Assembly (NCBI GenBank): GCA_030834765.1
Contig: JAUQXG010000322.1
Span: 1 to 18,368 of the forward strand
Origin: Lutispora sp.
GTDB lineage: Bacteria > Bacillota > Clostridia > Lutisporales > Lutisporaceae
DNA length: 18,368 nt
Direction of reading: 5' to 3'
The notes under the pieces were generated by a model. That model made no database searches. It had not been told where the DNA came from and saw nothing but the letters and a program-made list of their open reading frames with translations. The translations under genes were made by a program, and so were the position numbers. Shown in pieces: positions 1-8,284 of the stretch; position 1 is the stretch's first letter, and each line of letters starts with the position of its first letter.

Positions 1-474
1 GAAAGTCAGACAGTGGTGCTGAATGTCGAAGAGAAACCAGATTTGATAGCATGGACAAAGCCTTTGCTATTTTCTGCAATAGGTTTGCTGCTGCTTGTCA
101 TTGGCATCATAGCAGCTTTGCCTGCAATAAAGAGAGCAAACAAAATACTTCCGGGACAGATGATGCTTGAAATAAAGGATGAAAATACAGGAAAGCTTGA
201 TCCGCCTCAATACAAACGTCTTGATCTGCACAAAGGCAGGATAACTCTGCACCAATTGCTGCAGCTACTGCCGGAATACAAAGAAACCGAAAAAATTTTA
301 TTTGCAGCCGGAAAAGGTGATAAGCTGGTCATGAAGAACAATGCATCCTGTACAATACAGAAATCCGGCAGGATGATAGATGCCTCAAAAGGCTATGAGA
401 TTAAGGCCAATGACAGGATAATCATCACATTGACCAATACTTCAAAAAGCATAATACTTGAATATTATATATAA
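1..474 (+). CDS. C-terminal part of a single-pass membrane protein of the GTPase/tubulin operon (5' end outside the window)
   Basis: The frame is open from the first base, so the visible 157 residues are the C-terminus of a longer protein; GTG/CTG codons near base 13 are internal. Residues about 21-43 of the visible part are strongly hydrophobic and form one membrane helix, followed by a basic stretch (KRANK). By the positive-inside rule the missing N-terminal part is outside the cell and the last ~110 residues are cytoplasmic. That tail is soluble, alternates short hydrophobic strands with turns, and looks like a small beta-rich domain; I do not recognise its family. The stop is 32 nt before the tubulin-like gene, in the same direction, so it is the nearest upstream member of that operon. 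Such systems often carry VWA or Ig-like extracellular proteins, so the missing part may be one, but this is only inference from context. Confidence 0.7.
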   Translation, partial: ESQTVVLNVEEKPDLIAWTKPLLFSAIGLLLLVIGIIAALPAIKRANKILPGQMMLEIKDENTGKLDPPQYKRLDLHKGRITLHQLLQLLPEYKETEKILFAAGKGDKLVMKNNASCTIQKSGRMIDASKGYEIKANDRIIITLTNTSKSIILEYYI

Positions 475-506
475 ATATTTTTAATTACTATCAGGAGGAG
501 ATCTCT

Positions 507-3500
507 ATGAAAGCTATGGTAAAGGAACATATAGAACAGCTTGATGTGAAATTGGGCGGAGGAATTATAAGCGATAAAATAAGGGTTGATACAATAGATA
601 ACCCCATGCTTGTGATAGGTATTGGCGGTACAGGAATTGATGCTCTTTTAAGACTGAAATATCAGATAAATCGCAGATTCAACCTGCCAGAAGATAAGCT
701 AACGAAAAGAAGAAAGGAAAAGCCAGATAATATTGAATTTTTGGCCTTAGAAACAAATCAGCATGATAAAAATAAGAAATATAAAGGAATAGGACTTGAT
801 CCTATGAATGAGCTCATTTTGCTGTCAAATCCTGAGATAGGCAGCATACTTCAAAACAGGAGCATAATAGATTCTTGTATCGCAGAATGGCTGTCACCGG
901 AATTGAATGTTGAAGATGGCATCACCGGAGCCAATGGAGTAAGGCAGGCAGGAAGGCTGTTGCTTTTTACAAAAGCCATTCAAGTGGTAAAGAGCATAGA
1001 CAAGAAAATAAATGTACTGCTTGAAGGAACAAGCGAAAAGTTGGTGGTATTCATACTTACCGGATTGTCCGGAGGTACTGGAAGTGGCTGCTATCTTGAC
1101 ATTGCATATATGGTCAGAGGAATCATGGAGAGACGATTCGGAAGCGCAGGTATTGATCGGGTAAACACATTGGGATATCTATTTACTCCCGATGTGAACC
1201 TTGCAAACCCAAGCCTTAGCAGCCATACCCAGGATTATATAAAGAAAAATGGTTATGCTGCGCTAAAGGAGCTTGACTACTGGATGAATGTGGCTGAAAG
1301 AGGAGAACGCTTTAAGCAAAGATATAGAGATGTGCTCAGTGTGGACTCGCCTATGCCCCCGTTTAATCTCTGCCATCTGATTTCTGCTACAAATACAGAT
1401 GGAAAGCTTCTTGAGAATGCCTATGATTACTGCATGAATGTTACTGCCGAAAATATAACCAATTTTATGGCCAGTGAGGAAAAACATTCAGGAGAAGAAT
1501 TTGCAATACATGATTATATAAGCAATATAAACACCAATATTGCACAGATGACACATCCCTATTCAGCGAATTATAAATATAACATAATAGGTGCATCCTC
1601 TGCTGTACTGCCTATAGAAGAGATCACAACCTATCTGGCATACAGATTGTTTAAAAAAATTGAAAAGATGTTCAAGGTTGCGCCAAAAGAGAACGACATA
1701 GATGATTTCATCAGACAAGGCAGAATGGATAAAGATTCTATCGTAAAAAGATTTGAGCAGAACCTTCCAGGAGTGCTGCCAGGCTATCAGCACAGCGAAA
1801 GATTCAACTATAAAAATGTTATAAAAACTCAAGCAGTGAACGTTGACAATGAGCTTTCAAATTACCTGTCAAAGGCTAGAGAAGAATATATAAAAGTAAA
1901 GAAACAGCTTCCAGGAGAGCTTTTGGCTGAGTTTAAAGAACAGGTAAACAGGATGTTTTTAAACCCAAATCAAGGACCTTTTTATGTATCGAGGCTTATC
2001 AATAGCTCGGCAGGCTTTTGTATGCTGAAAACCTTTGAAGCTTATATAGAAGCCATTAAGGAGTCCTTAAAAAAATATCCTCAATATAAGGAAGATTTGA
2101 AGCTGTCCGCAGATGAAAAGATGGCTGAAGCAGCAAAGGCTATCATAAATAAAGAAAAAAAGAAAAATGATTATATTGAAGTTAAAATAAATGAATATCT
2201 GACCAAAGCAGAAGAGGAAAGGACACGTCATATCATAGAATTTTATGAAGATCTATACAATTTGATGAATGAGGAAAATTCCAAAATATATGCAGTATAT
2301 ACAGAAGTATTAAATGCCTTGAGTCAGATATTTGAAAACAACGGAAATATATTGATAAATGGAAAAGAAATAGAGTATAAAGGCAGCAAAACCTACTATT
2401 GGAATGTAGTAAATATACCTGATGTAGTAAAAACCATAGACAAGGTATTTGAAGAAAATGGTGAAGATGACCTCATAAGAGACTTTGCAAGAGAGCTTTT
2501 AGAGAGCTCAGATAAATGGATAAAAGAACAGGAAATAGACATTGTTGGATGTATCAGTGAATTCATGTCAGATCGTTTTGGGGATTTGATTACCAAATCC
2601 ATGGAAGATTTTTTAGTGATCAAATATGGGGAAGGAGAACTCATTGATAAGCTCATTGAAAGGAATATTGCTAAAAAGCTTGATGATGATGCAATACCTG
2701 TATTTAATCTAAGCAATAGTGACGGCAATCTGGATTTTCCATCATGGGGTTTTGTGTCTGTACCTGTCAAGGCGCCCAATATACTAAAGGGCATTAGGAG
2801 CTATCAGACAAATGCTTTGGGCAAATCCACCTTCACCATTAAAGAAAGCCAGGTGAAGAACAGAATATTCTGGCTTAATACCAAAAATGGAGTGCCTCTT
2901 TATGCATATACACCTCTTAAAATATATGAAGAAGCATATGAAAGAACCATTACAGAGAAAGAAGGGATGGGAAGACATCTAGTTCAAACAAAGGATAATA
3001 ACTGGATGTGGCTACCATCTCCTATTCCCAAGAAATCTTGGGGAGACAACTACTTTGCAGAGAGGATAAAGGCTCATAATGGAGATATAGAAGCTATGTT
3101 TGAAAAAGCCTTTAGACTTGGCTGTATACGTGAAAAAGAAGCAGAAGTAGGCACAAATAACAGATTTATGTGCGTGTTTACCCAAGATCTTGGAATGAAT
3201 CAGCTTCTGGGGAAATATAATTTTACGCTTCCTAATCAACAACCTAATTTTACAGAAATAAGAAAATGTCTTGGGGAACTTAAAAATATTTTGACTTCTG
3301 GAATTCCTGAGGAAGGGGAAAAGGATATATTCAATAGCTTTAGCAGAGAATATGCTATTGAAAATCTCATCCGTTCACCTGAACTAATTAAACTTTTAAG
3401 GCAGGAGGTCAAAAAATACGAGGAATTAGAGAATAAGGTCAATGAGCTTTCTTCATTGCTTGAAGCAGTGGAAAATCAGGACAGACTCCTTGAACAGTTT

Positions 3501-3890
3501 ATAGAGGCAATGTATACAGATACAATATGTAAAAAAGGAGTCCAGTATGTATTTGACAAGGATGGAGATGAAGAAGAATGGGAACCCTTTGTAAATCTTC
3601 TGAAAATCAAGAAATACTATGAATATGAGATTTTCCTAAAACTTTCAGCTCTTGATGAAAAGAGAAAAGCTCATTTAATCAGAAAAGCAGAAAAAAGAGG
3701 GCAAAGGTTTAGTGCATCGGAAGATACAGCACCACTGCTGGAAAAAATACTTTCCATGATAGAAGGCTTTTCAGCGAATAAGGAGCAGCTTGAATATACA
3801 AAAGATGAGCTGGTCAATGGGCAGGATATATATGACTTTTATAAAAAAGTATTAATAAAGCTTCATGATATAAAGAAAAATCTGCAATGA
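507..3890 (+). CDS. Tubulin-like GTPase, Tubulin_2 type, with long C-terminal extension
   Basis: This 1127-residue protein has the landmarks of the bacterial tubulin-like family (Pfam Tubulin_2). After N32-P33 a hydrophobic strand leads to GIGGTG (38-43), a nucleotide-phosphate loop. A strand with an LETN motif follows at about 80-84, then GANGVRQAGR (141-150). The tubulin/FtsZ signature appears as GLSGGTGSG (186-194) after a hydrophobic strand. Then come a P-containing strand (about 223-230), an AALKELDYW helix (251-259) and PFNLCHLIS (285-293). Roughly 750 further residues are mostly helical and charged, with a conserved-looking C-terminal block near 795-825. It is far longer than FtsZ (about 400 residues) and has no secretion signal or membrane helix, so it should be a cytoplasmic GTP-binding, possibly filament-forming protein. 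The ATG start has AGGAGGAG six bases upstream. It lies 28 nt before the degenerate paralogue, which suggests that the two work as a pair. Confidence 0.85.
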   Translation: MKAMVKEHIEQLDVKLGGGIISDKIRVDTIDNPMLVIGIGGTGIDALLRLKYQINRRFNLPEDKLTKRRKEKPDNIEFLALETNQHDKNKKYKGIGLDPMNELILLSNPEIGSILQNRSIIDSCIAEWLSPELNVEDGITGANGVRQAGRLLLFTKAIQVVKSIDKKINVLLEGTSEKLVVFILTGLSGGTGSGCYLDIAYMVRGIMERRFGSAGIDRVNTLGYLFTPDVNLANPSLSSHTQDYIKKNGYAALKELDYWMNVAERGERFKQRYRDVLSVDSPMPPFNLCHLISATNTDGKLLENAYDYCMNVTAENITNFMASEEKHSGEEFAIHDYISNINTNIAQMTHPYSANYKYNIIGASSAVLPIEEITTYLAYRLFKKIEKMFKVAPKENDIDDFIRQGRMDKDSIVKRFEQNLPGVLPGYQHSERFNYKNVIKTQAVNVDNELSNYLSKAREEYIKVKKQLPGELLAEFKEQVNRMFLNPNQGPFYVSRLINSSAGFCMLKTFEAYIEAIKESLKKYPQYKEDLKLSADEKMAEAAKAIINKEKKKNDYIEVKINEYLTKAEEERTRHIIEFYEDLYNLMNEENSKIYAVYTEVLNALSQIFENNGNILINGKEIEYKGSKTYYWNVVNIPDVVKTIDKVFEENGEDDLIRDFARELLESSDKWIKEQEIDIVGCISEFMSDRFGDLITKSMEDFLVIKYGEGELIDKLIERNIAKKLDDDAIPVFNLSNSDGNLDFPSWGFVSVPVKAPNILKGIRSYQTNALGKSTFTIKESQVKNRIFWLNTKNGVPLYAYTPLKIYEEAYERTITEKEGMGRHLVQTKDNNWMWLPSPIPKKSWGDNYFAERIKAHNGDIEAMFEKAFRLGCIREKEAEVGTNNRFMCVFTQDLGMNQLLGKYNFTLPNQQPNFTEIRKCLGELKNILTSGIPEEGEKDIFNSFSREYAIENLIRSPELIKLLRQEVKKYEELENKVNELSSLLEAVENQDRLLEQFIEAMYTDTICKKGVQYVFDKDGDEEEWEPFVNLLKIKKYYEYEIFLKLSALDEKRKAHLIRKAEKRGQRFSASEDTAPLLEKILSMIEGFSANKEQLEYTKDELVNGQDIYDFYKKVLIKLHDIKKNLQ

Positions 3891-3918
3891 TCATTGGTAC
3901 ACTCTGGGGAGGATATAT

Positions 3919-6270
3919 ATGGAAGACTTGATTCTTAAATATGCAGAAGAATATTCAGCTTTGATGGATAAAAAAATGAATAGGAAAGATGAGCAAAGAA
4001 CAGCTTTTAATCCGGCCATATTTGTATTTATAGGGGATAAGGTCTGGGAAGCTGCAAAGTTTGTAAAAGATGATATATATAAGAAATGGGATAATAGCAG
4101 CGGTGTGATGTTCCTCCATATATTTTCTCAAAAGACTCATTATGATGAAAACATACGAAGCTTTCAATTAGAATGCCCCCAGATTGACGATAAGGAACTG
4201 AGAAGAAATGTGCATAAATGCTTTTACGAAGATAAAAGCCGTCTTATTCAATTGAATCATGAAATAAGACAGTTAAGGCAGGATTTATCCTGCTGCGGAC
4301 AGGAATATTCCAGTTTTGAAAAGGTGAATGTGGCTGTAATAACAAGGGCTGATGATCCAATGAACATATTGATAAGCGAAATAACCCTGCTTTTGAAATC
4401 GAAGCTTCAGGAGGATTTCAAACTTGTTTCCACAGATCTTTATACCTTGATTACAGAAAAAAATCACGAGGATTTCGGGTACTCTTGTGCTGCTGCAATG
4501 AGCTTTTTCAAAGAGGTGGAATATTTTCAAAGTCAAAATTTTAGCTTTGATGCACCCATTGAAGTCCTGGACGATGTTGTGGCAATCAATATAACGAATC
4601 ATAATACTCCTCTATTTGATCTAACCTATTTGATCAGTGATAAAAATGAAGGTGGAGTGATTTTAGGAAATGCCTTGGAGAGAAATTGTGAAATCATTTC
4701 CTATATAAGTCTATTGAAAAACAGGAATATGGACAGACAGAATTATGAATTTGAGAATGAGCTATATAACAATAACCAATTTAAAAATAGCATAAGCTCA
4801 AATGCTACAGCAGCTTCCTATGTATCTGCTGGGTTATCCAAGGTGAGGAGGCCTAGCAGCGCTATGGCATTAGCAGTGTTTTATAATTTTTATAATATGG
4901 TGCTTCAACAAATGAAGCACCATGCAAATCGTGACAAAGATTTTGTAATCAAAGAGATCGGTTTGGAGAAAAAGCGGATTGATTCAATGATTGAAGAAAT
5001 AACCAAAGATTTTTTGAAGGTAGATGAGATGATGTGTATTATGTCATCTAAAGTATCTTTTTCACAGCTTGAGCGTATGCCTTTGGGTGATGCCCATAAA
5101 GCGTTATATGGAGATAGCTGCTTTAAGTTTTTTGAAGACAATTATGAAAGAATTGTCAGGAAAAACGTGAGTTGCTTAAATTTAGAGCGTGAAGTAATAA
5201 ATGAATTGAGCACAAGAATTCTTAAAAATCCTAGATATGGTTTGTATTGTGGCTATATTTGGACATCAGAAAATATGATTGGTGATGAAATTGCTAAGAT
5301 CAAAAAATCCATCCATGAGGAAATTATAAAGCTGAATCATCAATTGGAAGATATATATCATGAAAAGATATATTCTTCTCCTACAAAGAAAATATTTTTT
5401 AATGAGAAAAGTGCATTGCGGGATCTGAAAAGAGATATGCTGCAAAAGATATATGGGCATAAGGTAGAAATATTAAAACTAGAAGCTAAAATTGAATTGA
5501 TTGAAAGATACGAGGCAGCCATATATAAATTTCATGAATCCATAAAAGAGGTCATAGGCAATCTTGAAAGACTGCTGTCTTCATCAGAGGCTTATCTTGA
5601 AAGTTATATCAGACAAGAAGATGAGTATCTTGGACAAAACATTGCTGATTATTATGAAACTGTAGTCAATGAGGCTGTAAAAGGCTTGAAAGAAAAATAT
5701 GGAGATAACTTTTATTTTGAGGAAAAATTTTTAGGAAATATATATGATATGACCAAGAGCGGTATGAATCAGCTTATTCAAAGATTGGTTGAAGTATGCT
5801 GTAAATATATTCTTGCAACTCCTGGCTTTGATAGACCTTTTGAGGATGAACTGCTTCAAAGAGCAAATATGAATATAACATACGATGATGAAAGAGAGAT
5901 ACTATCCAAAAGAGAACTCTTTAAAGAGCTTTATGATATACTGGAAAACAATGCAAAGATAAACATATATATATTAAACTTTACGACCAAATGCAGATAT
6001 GAAGAGAAATACCTTTTTGGTAATTATGAAAGTGATTTTATAAAATATGCTTTCTCCGTAGATAAGGGAATAAGAACATATAAGCTGGGCTGTATTCATG
6101 AAAAAAGAACAAGTGGTATTGAGAAATTAAACCTTATGGGAGGGTTTTCCATAAGGGATGTAATATATGCAAAAAACTGTATCAAGTATTATGATACCTA
6201 TTTGAAACAGGGCTATAGGCTTCATGCGGAGGATAAAGAAGAAAGACTGCCTGTCATAAAATTTTGTTAA
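3919..6270 (+). CDS. Degenerate tubulin-like paralogue of the preceding gene, lacking GTP-binding glycines
   Basis: This 783-residue cytoplasmic protein has no motif of a catalytic family. Compared by eye with the preceding protein, it repeats the same landmarks in the same order. N31-P32 and a VFIG strand (36-39) stand where GIGGTG is in the tubulin. VAVITRADDPMN (138-149) stands where the GGTGSG signature is. SFFKEVEYF (195-203) matches the AALKELDYW helix, and PLFDLTYLISDKNEGG (231-246) matches PPFNLCHLISATNTDG. Near the C-terminus, MGGFSIRD (about 740) and GYRLH (765-769) match NGVPLYAY and MGRHL with almost the same spacing. All phosphate-binding glycine loops are lost, so it probably does not bind or hydrolyse GTP in the usual way. 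Residues about 450-570 are rich in heptad-like helix and may form a coiled coil. The ATG start follows GGGGAGGA. An inactive partner or regulator of the tubulin is the natural inference. Confidence 0.75.
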   Translation: MEDLILKYAEEYSALMDKKMNRKDEQRTAFNPAIFVFIGDKVWEAAKFVKDDIYKKWDNSSGVMFLHIFSQKTHYDENIRSFQLECPQIDDKELRRNVHKCFYEDKSRLIQLNHEIRQLRQDLSCCGQEYSSFEKVNVAVITRADDPMNILISEITLLLKSKLQEDFKLVSTDLYTLITEKNHEDFGYSCAAAMSFFKEVEYFQSQNFSFDAPIEVLDDVVAINITNHNTPLFDLTYLISDKNEGGVILGNALERNCEIISYISLLKNRNMDRQNYEFENELYNNNQFKNSISSNATAASYVSAGLSKVRRPSSAMALAVFYNFYNMVLQQMKHHANRDKDFVIKEIGLEKKRIDSMIEEITKDFLKVDEMMCIMSSKVSFSQLERMPLGDAHKALYGDSCFKFFEDNYERIVRKNVSCLNLEREVINELSTRILKNPRYGLYCGYIWTSENMIGDEIAKIKKSIHEEIIKLNHQLEDIYHEKIYSSPTKKIFFNEKSALRDLKRDMLQKIYGHKVEILKLEAKIELIERYEAAIYKFHESIKEVIGNLERLLSSSEAYLESYIRQEDEYLGQNIADYYETVVNEAVKGLKEKYGDNFYFEEKFLGNIYDMTKSGMNQLIQRLVEVCCKYILATPGFDRPFEDELLQRANMNITYDDEREILSKRELFKELYDILENNAKINIYILNFTTKCRYEEKYLFGNYESDFIKYAFSVDKGIRTYKLGCIHEKRTSGIEKLNLMGGFSIRDVIYAKNCIKYYDTYLKQGYRLHAEDKEERLPVIKFC
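4897..4923 (+). repeat. Intragenic perfect inverted repeat
   Basis: Two 10-nt arms, ATGGTGCTTC at 4897-4906 and GAAGCACCAT at 4914-4923, are perfect reverse complements around a 7-nt loop, inside the degenerate tubulin-like gene. No T-run follows, so it is not an intrinsic terminator. It may be a chance product of the local codons or an mRNA folding or processing element. Confidence 0.5.
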
Positions 6271-6325
6271 CAGGCTTTTAAAGGACATGCCTTTAAGATT
6301 AAAATGAGTTACCTAGAGAAGTATT

Positions 6326-6333
6326 GGGAGGTG
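6326..6333 (+). promoter_or_regulatory. Ribosome binding site that fixes the start of the VWA gene
   Basis: GGGAGGTG lies 8 nt before the ATG at 6342. An in-frame TTG at 6324 would put this site inside the coding sequence, so the ATG is preferred. Confidence 0.8.
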
Positions 6334-6341
6334 TATATATA

Positions 6342-7619
6342 ATGTTAGAGAGAAAGATTAATATTTTAATGCTCTTTTTTGGTATGGTTGGAGGTTTTAT
6401 AGGTTTTCTTGCAGGAGAATGGCTTCTTGTAAAGTTTACTTATATTATACCAAGCAGCATTCTCATGGGTATATATTTTGGTGTGTTAGCCCTTTGTATA
6501 GGTATCATGTGCATCATGGCTGAAATATTCTCTACAAGGATAAACAGCGAAAGTTGGCGCAGCAAGTACTATAAAAGCTCTCTCAAATATCTGATACCTT
6601 GTACCTTTGTCATGCTGTTTCTATGTGGAGGGCTGTTTCAATATATTTATGGATTAAATTTTCAGAAGGTAAAAGATATAAATGATGTAGTGATGCTTAT
6701 AGATATATCTGGCAGTATGCTGAAAACAGACAGTGAGAATAAGCGTTTTGGTGCTGTTGAAAGCCTTGTATCTCAGATGGATGAGCAAAAAAGAGCTGCC
6801 ATATTCGTTTTTGATGACAATACAAAGAGTGTTCAGGATATGATGTATGTGACAGGGGAATTTAAAAAAGGAATAGAAAGAAAGCTAGCAGACTATAGTA
6901 TTCCAGGAGGACAAACCAATATAAAGGGAGTGCTGGAAGAGGCTTTTTCACATATAACGAAAACTTCAGCACCAGACAGAGCCCCCATGGTCATACTCCT
7001 TTCTGACGGAGATGATACTTTCGGATTAGCTGAAAACTTTAAAGATACCATTCAACCATATAGAAAAGCCAATATACCTGTTTTTACAATAGGAATGGAT
7101 GGCAGCAATGAACAAATGCTGAAAAGGATATCCAATTCTACTGGAGGCAATTACTATAGTGTTTCCAAGATTGATGAAATAGAGAATATATTTGACCGCG
7201 TATACAAAGAAAAGGATTTGAGACTACTCATGGGTGAACGGACAGGCATAGCATCTTATAAAATGCTGTATGCTGTCATGAGAGTAGTGTTTATATCTCT
7301 TATAGGAATACTCATAGGCCTTTCCGTAGGATTGCTTTTTGATAATAAATACATAGCAAGGAGTCTTGCTATTGGAGGAGCAGCAGCAGGAATAGCAGCG
7401 GGACTGATCATTGAGATAGGGTTCCAGTTGAGCCCTTGGATTGGGTTTATACACAGATTGATCTCTGATATATCCCTAGGCGGTATTTTTACTTTATTTA
7501 CATTGATTTTAGGGACAAACCAAATAAATCATACTGTCAAAAAAAGAAGTGAAATAAAAAGGACATTGGACTCTGACACATTTGCTTCCAAAGGAAGAAA
7601 AGAAACCAACAGCTTTTAA
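6342..7619 (+). CDS. Multi-pass membrane protein with an extracytoplasmic VWA domain
   Basis: This 425-residue protein has three hydrophobic helices (about 6-28, 38-62 and 84-104), a von Willebrand factor A domain (about 114-296), and three more hydrophobic segments (about 307-333, 340-360 and 375-392). The metal-ion site is intact: DISGS gives D121, S123 and S125, T192 sits in GGQTN, and D222 lies in SDGDD. The domain can therefore bind a divalent metal and, through it, a protein ligand. The basic loop at about 65-82, the 334-340 loop and the basic tail (399-407) all favour the inside. This puts both termini in the cytoplasm and the VWA domain outside the cell. A sensor or adhesion role at the envelope is plausible. 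A 71-nt gap separates it from the gene before, and its stop lies 12 nt before the next start, whose ribosome site abuts it. Confidence 0.87.
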   Translation: MLERKINILMLFFGMVGGFIGFLAGEWLLVKFTYIIPSSILMGIYFGVLALCIGIMCIMAEIFSTRINSESWRSKYYKSSLKYLIPCTFVMLFLCGGLFQYIYGLNFQKVKDINDVVMLIDISGSMLKTDSENKRFGAVESLVSQMDEQKRAAIFVFDDNTKSVQDMMYVTGEFKKGIERKLADYSIPGGQTNIKGVLEEAFSHITKTSAPDRAPMVILLSDGDDTFGLAENFKDTIQPYRKANIPVFTIGMDGSNEQMLKRISNSTGGNYYSVSKIDEIENIFDRVYKEKDLRLLMGERTGIASYKMLYAVMRVVFISLIGILIGLSVGLLFDNKYIARSLAIGGAAAGIAAGLIIEIGFQLSPWIGFIHRLISDISLGGIFTLFTLILGTNQINHTVKKRSEIKRTLDSDTFASKGRKETNSF

Positions 7620-7631
7620 GGAGGAGATTCA

Positions 7632-8273
7632 ATGGAATATAGAGAACCGCTATTGCCTGTAGAACAAATAAGAGATTTAAGCTATTTTATTGATAAAGAA
7701 AAGTTAATAATAAGATGGCTTTGGCCTTATGGTGCAGACAGTGTATATATATATAAAGCTAGTGAGGCAGAAGGAGATATTTCCATCCATCATATAACAG
7801 AGGAAAATGCAAAGCTTTATACAAAGGATGAGTATAAAGAATTCTATGGTTATCATAAAACCATAGATTCTATAGAAAAGAGCACCTATTGGATATTTCC
7901 TTGCATCAGAGAAAATGGAAAGCTTCTTATGATAAATCAAAATGGCATTGATAATAAAATATCCATCAGCACAGGGAAAATCAATATATATTATTCTCTC
8001 AAAGAGAAGAAACGAATATTTGGTGGCATAAAGACTGTGATTATAACAGTCATATGTGATGCTCCTGTTAAAAAAGATGTTTTATGCTATGTCATTAAAT
8101 CAGGAGGAAGCCCCATCCACAAGGAAGATGGAAAGAGCTGCTCCTTTCATCAGGATTTTGAAATAGGAGTAAACGAATTTCCAGAAATTGAAATCAGAAA
8201 AGATGACTATGTACGAATCTTTTTTGAGGATGGGAAAAAATATGGTGAAATATATGAATTAACACGTCGTTAG
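7632..8273 (+). CDS. Small beta-sandwich protein, probable adaptor of the GTPase module
   Basis: This 213-residue soluble protein has no signal peptide or membrane helix. An N-terminal segment with KLIIRWLWPYGADSVYIYKA (about 24-43) reads like strands of a fibronectin type III-like sandwich. A second strand-rich half starts near residue 115 and contains KINIYYSL, VIITVICDA and YVRIFFEDG. Two tandem beta-sandwich domains are likely, though I cannot assign a named family. There are no catalytic motifs. It sits 12 nt after the VWA gene and 11 nt before the GTPase gene, each with a strong GGAGG site, so it is made together with them and probably links the GTPase or GAP1 protein to another component. 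That role is inference from context. Confidence 0.65.
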   Translation: MEYREPLLPVEQIRDLSYFIDKEKLIIRWLWPYGADSVYIYKASEAEGDISIHHITEENAKLYTKDEYKEFYGYHKTIDSIEKSTYWIFPCIRENGKLLMINQNGIDNKISISTGKINIYYSLKEKKRIFGGIKTVIITVICDAPVKKDVLCYVIKSGGSPIHKEDGKSCSFHQDFEIGVNEFPEIEIRKDDYVRIFFEDGKKYGEIYELTRR

Positions 8274-8284
8274 GAGGTTTTAAT

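Noticed and set aside
2396..2794. Minus-strand open frame of about 132 codons within the tubulin-like gene
   Set aside because: It is the shadow of a strong coding frame, with low-complexity serine-rich translation and no ribosome binding site.
6276..6298. AT-rich hairpin TTAAAGG/CCTTTAA between the degenerate tubulin gene and the VWA gene, as a terminator
   Set aside because: The stem is weak and no T-run follows. The gene order and the rest of the operon argue for read-through.
6324..6341. TTG start for the VWA gene
   Set aside because: It would place the GGGAGGTG ribosome site inside the gene; the ATG at 6342 has ideal spacing.
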